Below are positions 4,206 through 7,047 of a stretch of DNA of 7,047 nucleotides, in pieces (position 1 is the first letter of the stretch; each line of letters starts with the position of its first letter). Source of the DNA: CAMNAO01 sp045605145 (lineage in GTDB: Bacteria > Bacillota > Clostridia > Oscillospirales > Oscillospiraceae); assembly GCA_045605145.1 (NCBI GenBank), contig JAZUPH010000027.1:1-7047 (forward strand). Reading direction: 5' to 3'. The notes beneath the pieces were generated by a model. The model had not been told where the DNA came from. It did no database searches and saw only the letters and a program-made list of their open reading frames with translations. A program made the position numbers and the translations under genes.

Positions 4206-6506
4206 GGCGCCGCCGACTATGACCCTGCACCAGGGGGCGCGGCTGCGAAGGAGCTTTATAGTCTCTTCCATGGCGGGGACCGTGGTGGTCATAAGCGCGC
4301 TCAGCCCCACAAGAGGGGCGTGGAGGCGCACCGCCTCGTCCGCGATGAGTGTGGGCGGCACATCCTTACCCAGATCCACCACATCAAAGCCGTAGTTGGA
4401 AAGGAGCAGTTTTACAATATTCTTGCCGATATCGTGAATGTCACCGTGGACGGTGGCGATGACAACCGTCCCCTTCCCCGATGCGTTGCCGTCGGTGGAC
4501 ATGAACGCCTTAATCCGCTCGAAGGCGGCCTTCGCGGCCTCGGCACTCATGAGAAGCTGGGGCAGGTACACCGTCTTATCCTCAAAGCCCTTGCCCACAA
4601 TGTTAAGGGCGGGAATTATCTCACCATTGACAATGTCAAGAGGCGGCACAGCACGAAGAAGCTCACCGGTTATCTCCGCCGCCTTGTCCTTAAGGCCTTT
4701 GACCACGGCGTGCTGCAGCTCGGTCTTTGATTCCTCAGCAGTTTTCTTCACTGCGGGTGCAGGCGCGGCGGAGCTTTGCACGAGCGAGGGCGCAGCGGCA
4801 ATGTAGGCGGCGCAGTTATCGTCCAGCCCTTTAAGCGCCATGAAGCTGTAATAGGTCTTCATCATGTCCGTGGAATGGGGGTTCATTATGGCGGCGGACA
4901 GGCCGTTTTCAATAGCGAGGGCAAAAAATGTACCGTTTATTGCATCCCGGTTGGGAAGGCCAAAGGACACATTGGACACACCAAGTGAGGTGTGGCAGCC
5001 CAGCTCATGTCTTATGCGCCTGAGTGCGGCAAGGGTCTCAATAGCGGCGCGGTTATCGGCGCTGACGGTCATGGCAAGGGTATCGAAAACGATATCCTTT
5101 TTTGCAATGCCGTACTGTGCGGCGGTGTCAAGAATTTTCCGGGCAATGGCGACGCGGCCGTCAGCCGTGTCGGGGATGCCCCCCTCATCAAGGGTAAGGG
5201 CAACGACGACACCGCCGTACTTCTTCACCAGGGGGAAAACGGCGGCCATGCTCCCGGCTTTGCCGTTTACGGAATCTATCATCGCCTTGCCGTTATAGCG
5301 GCGCAGCGCAGACTCCATCGCCGCTGCATCGGCAGTATCTATCTGCAGGGGCAGGTCGATTATACTCTGCAGCTGGCAGACCGTCTCGGTAAGCAGCGCC
5401 GGTTCATCTATCTCGGGAAGGCCCACATTCACATCCAGAACATGGACGCCCTTCTCCTGCTGACCCACGCCCTCGGAGAGGATGTAGTCCATATCATGCT
5501 GACGCAGAGCCTGCTTGAAGCGCTTTTTGCCGGTGGGGTTGATGCGCTCCCCGATGAGAACGGGCGCCGCGCCAAATTTCACGGCGTGGGTATAAGAGGA
5601 CACAAGGGTGAGGTTTTTCTCCGTCACCGGGACGGGCGAAAGCTGTGCCGTTTTCTCACGCAGGAGACGGATATACTCCGGTGTCGTGCCGCAGCAGCCG
5701 CCGACAACGCGCACGCCGCGTTTTACAAGCTCGGCAAGCTCGTCCGCAAATTCTTCAGGCGTCACATCGTAAAAGGTACGGCCGTTTTCAACCCGGGGTA
5801 GACCTGCGTTGGGCTTGAGCAGCACGGGCACTGATGCATTTTCAAGCAGCATTTCCACCACCGGGCGCAGCTGTTTGGGGCCGAGGGAGCAGTTTGCACC
5901 GATGGCGTCGGCGCCCATACCCTCAAGCAGAGCCACCATTGCAGCAGCGTCTGCACCGGTCATGAGCTTGCCGTCAGAGCCGTAGGCGTTGGACACCAGA
6001 ACCGGCAGGTCACAGTTCTCTTTCACGGCGAGAAGCGCGGCCTTGGTCTCATAGCTGTCGTTCATAGTCTCGATAATCACGAGATCCGCGCCGTATTTGA
6101 CGCCCAGCTTCACCGTCTGGGCAAAAAGGGCAACGGCAGCCTCAAAATCCAGGTCACCCAGAGGGCGCAGCAGCTTGCCGGAGGGGCCGATGTCAAGGGC
6201 GATGAACTTCTCCTGAGGGGCAGTGCTTGCATCACGGGCGGCCCCGGCATTGGCAATGGCAGAGGCCACAACACGCTCCAGCTCATCGGGCTGGAACTTC
6301 AGCCCATTTGCCCCGAAGGTGTTGGTGCAAACCACATTGCTGCCCGCGTCAAAGTAGGCCTTGTGAATGGCGGTGACCGCATCCGGATGGCTCAGATTCC
6401 AGCGCTCCGGGTATTCGCCGGGCTTAAGGCCCTGCGCCTGAAGCAGCGTTCCCATACCGCCATCCAGCAGGACGATATTCTCTTTCAAAAACTGGGCAAA
6501 GTTCAT
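4110..6506 (-). CDS. metH: B12-dependent methionine synthase lacking the activation domain
   Basis: This 798-residue cytosolic enzyme transfers the methyl group of 5-methyltetrahydrofolate through cobalamin to homocysteine, giving methionine. Modules in order: homocysteine S-methyltransferase (about 1-290) with zinc ligands C206 (GANCS) and C271-C272 (GGCC); pterin/folate-binding barrel (about 310-565) with GERINPTGKK (319-328), DVNVG (358-362) and IDSVNGK (410-416); an Ala/Pro linker (about 570-590); the four-helix cobalamin cap (about 590-670); and the B12 Rossmann module (about 678-798) with GDIHDIG (688-694), H691 being the lower cobalt ligand. The AdoMet-binding reactivation domain that makes E. 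coli MetH about 1227 residues is absent; a matching protein is encoded 52 nt upstream. ATG 6506 was chosen because GAGGTG (6511-6516) precedes it. Two in-frame upstream ATGs add up to 25 residues outside the family pattern and lack such a site. The last 99 bp are duplicated at 1134-1232. Confidence 0.95.
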   Translation of the reverse strand: MNFAQFLKENIVLLDGGMGTLLQAQGLKPGEYPERWNLSHPDAVTAIHKAYFDAGSNVVCTNTFGANGLKFQPDELERVVASAIANAGAARDASTAPQEKFIALDIGPSGKLLRPLGDLDFEAAVALFAQTVKLGVKYGADLVIIETMNDSYETKAALLAVKENCDLPVLVSNAYGSDGKLMTGADAAAMVALLEGMGADAIGANCSLGPKQLRPVVEMLLENASVPVLLKPNAGLPRVENGRTFYDVTPEEFADELAELVKRGVRVVGGCCGTTPEYIRLLREKTAQLSPVPVTEKNLTLVSSYTHAVKFGAAPVLIGERINPTGKKRFKQALRQHDMDYILSEGVGQQEKGVHVLDVNVGLPEIDEPALLTETVCQLQSIIDLPLQIDTADAAAMESALRRYNGKAMIDSVNGKAGSMAAVFPLVKKYGGVVVALTLDEGGIPDTADGRVAIARKILDTAAQYGIAKKDIVFDTLAMTVSADNRAAIETLAALRRIRHELGCHTSLGVSNVSFGLPNRDAINGTFFALAIENGLSAAIMNPHSTDMMKTYYSFMALKGLDDNCAAYIAAAPSLVQSSAAPAPAVKKTAEESKTELQHAVVKGLKDKAAEITGELLRAVPPLDIVNGEIIPALNIVGKGFEDKTVYLPQLLMSAEAAKAAFERIKAFMSTDGNASGKGTVVIATVHGDIHDIGKNIVKLLLSNYGFDVVDLGKDVPPTLIADEAVRLHAPLVGLSALMTTTVPAMEETIKLLRSRAPWCRVIVGGAVLTREYADMIGADKYARDAMEAVRYAESLMA

Positions 6507-6510
6507 TTGG

Positions 6511-6516
6511 CACCTC
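6511..6516 (-). promoter_or_regulatory. ribosome binding site deciding the metH start
   Basis: On the - strand this reads GAGGTG, 4 nt before ATG 6506. The protein then begins MNFAQFLKENIVLLDGGMGT, the normal start of the homocysteine methyltransferase domain. The longer in-frame starts have no comparable site. Confidence 0.7.
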
Positions 6517-6558
6517 GAAAAATTCATGCGTCCCGTGGGGCGCTGAAAGCTGTGTGAA

Positions 6559-7047
6559 TTATACCCGCTCCAGTCCCACAAAGGCGGTGACGGATTTGGT
6601 GGGCGACATGAGCATACTGTCGTTAAGGGTCAGCCCCATTAGTCTCGGGCAATCCAGAAGGCGGAACAACTCACTTTGCACCGAAAGGGGCAAATCCCCA
6701 TAACCGGGGCTGAAGCGCGGGTGAGTTTTCACAGCATACTGCTTGGCGATATCGGCGCAGAACGCGTCGCACAGCGCCTCAATCCGCTCGGCACCCAGAC
6801 CCTGCAGCAGCACGGCCTTCGCCGGGGACAGGCGGCTGTATTTTGCAATCAGACGGTCGATGCCCACGCCCACTGTGGCGGCAAACAAGATCACCCGGTC
6901 GCAGCCGCAGAGATTCATGGCAAGGTCGCCCGAGCGAAGGTGAAGAACACCCATATCGCAGCTATCCCCGGCGATGCTCAGCGGAAGCTCACACCAGCAC
7001 AGCTTGTAGCTGAATTTATCCCACGCCTCACTGACGCATTCATGAAG
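6559..7047 (-). CDS. methionine synthase activation-domain protein (separate subunit), 5' end outside window
   Basis: The frame is open through the right window edge, with 162 residues visible; an ATG at 6954 lies in the middle of the domain and is not the start. The protein matches the Met_synt_B12 activation fold that forms the C-terminus of long MetH enzymes. Visible conserved parts are the SGDLAMNLCGCDRVILFAATVG strand-loop region (first residues given by codons near 6930-6865), the helix AKAVLLQGLGAERIEALCD, and the signature RFSPGYGDLPLSVQ followed by LFRLLD, then GLTLNDSMLMSPTKSVTAFVG at the end. In full-length MetH this domain binds AdoMet and helps reductive remethylation of oxidised cobalamin. 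As a separate protein it would do so in trans for the metH product, which lacks it. The gene lies 52 nt upstream of metH on the same strand, probably in one operon. The promoter and any regulatory leader are outside the window. Confidence 0.9.
   Translation of the reverse strand, partial: LHECVSEAWDKFSYKLCWCELPLSIAGDSCDMGVLHLRSGDLAMNLCGCDRVILFAATVGVGIDRLIAKYSRLSPAKAVLLQGLGAERIEALCDAFCADIAKQYAVKTHPRFSPGYGDLPLSVQSELFRLLDCPRLMGLTLNDSMLMSPTKSVTAFVGLERV

Noticed and set aside
4992..5801. 269-codon open frame on the + strand opposite metH
   Set aside because: It lies wholly antisense to well-conserved metH coding sequence. Its composition is that of a mirrored frame in G+C-rich DNA.

Overview
The window reads as a piece of a Gram-positive Clostridia chromosome, most likely a gut Oscillospirales-type organism. 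The grounds are a moderately G+C-rich base composition, strong GGAG/GAGG ribosome binding sites, a BlaI/M56 regulatory pair, and a B12-dependent methionine synthase whose activation domain is a separate protein. The species cannot be fixed from the sequence alone.

Layout from left to right. (1) Positions 1-69 are the 3' end of a tmRNA gene (ssrA) on the + strand, followed by a strong intrinsic terminator (69-108). Positions 109-233 hold no gene but are full of tmRNA-derived sequence: an inverted copy of the T-arm (126-141) and a second direct copy of the T-arm/acceptor/CCA end (206-230). A second terminator (234-265) follows, which can serve both strands. (2) All protein genes are on the - strand. 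In transcription order from the right edge they are: the methionine synthase activation-domain protein (7047-6559, 5' end outside the window); metH lacking that domain (6506-4110); the metH terminator (4085-4058); a promoter with two operators (3994-3942); a BlaI/MecI-type repressor (3923-3558); an M56 membrane metallopeptidase sensor with a YD-repeat outer domain (3553-1241); a 35-codon fragment of the metH 3' end (1244-1137); and a short-chain dehydrogenase (1108-311).

How the parts work together. The two methionine genes form a split MetH system: the 798-residue enzyme carries the homocysteine, folate and cobalamin modules, and the separate small protein supplies the activation (reactivation) fold. 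The BlaI-like repressor and the M56 protein form a BlaR1/BlaI-type signal pair. The predicted signal binds the outer domain, the HEQHH protease is activated, and the repressor is inactivated. The outer part of the sensor is not a penicillin-binding domain; it contains YD/RHS-like repeats, so its signal is unknown.

The most notable structure is that the BlaI/M56 pair lies between two direct copies of the last ~99 bp of metH (4107-4205, intact gene; 1134-1232, stranded copy). This suggests that the pair entered as a ~2.9-kb cassette at the 3' end of metH and separated it from the dehydrogenase gene. The tmRNA end shows a comparable, much smaller duplication. The dehydrogenase now lies downstream of the sensor with no visible terminator between them, so it may have come under BlaI/M56 control.
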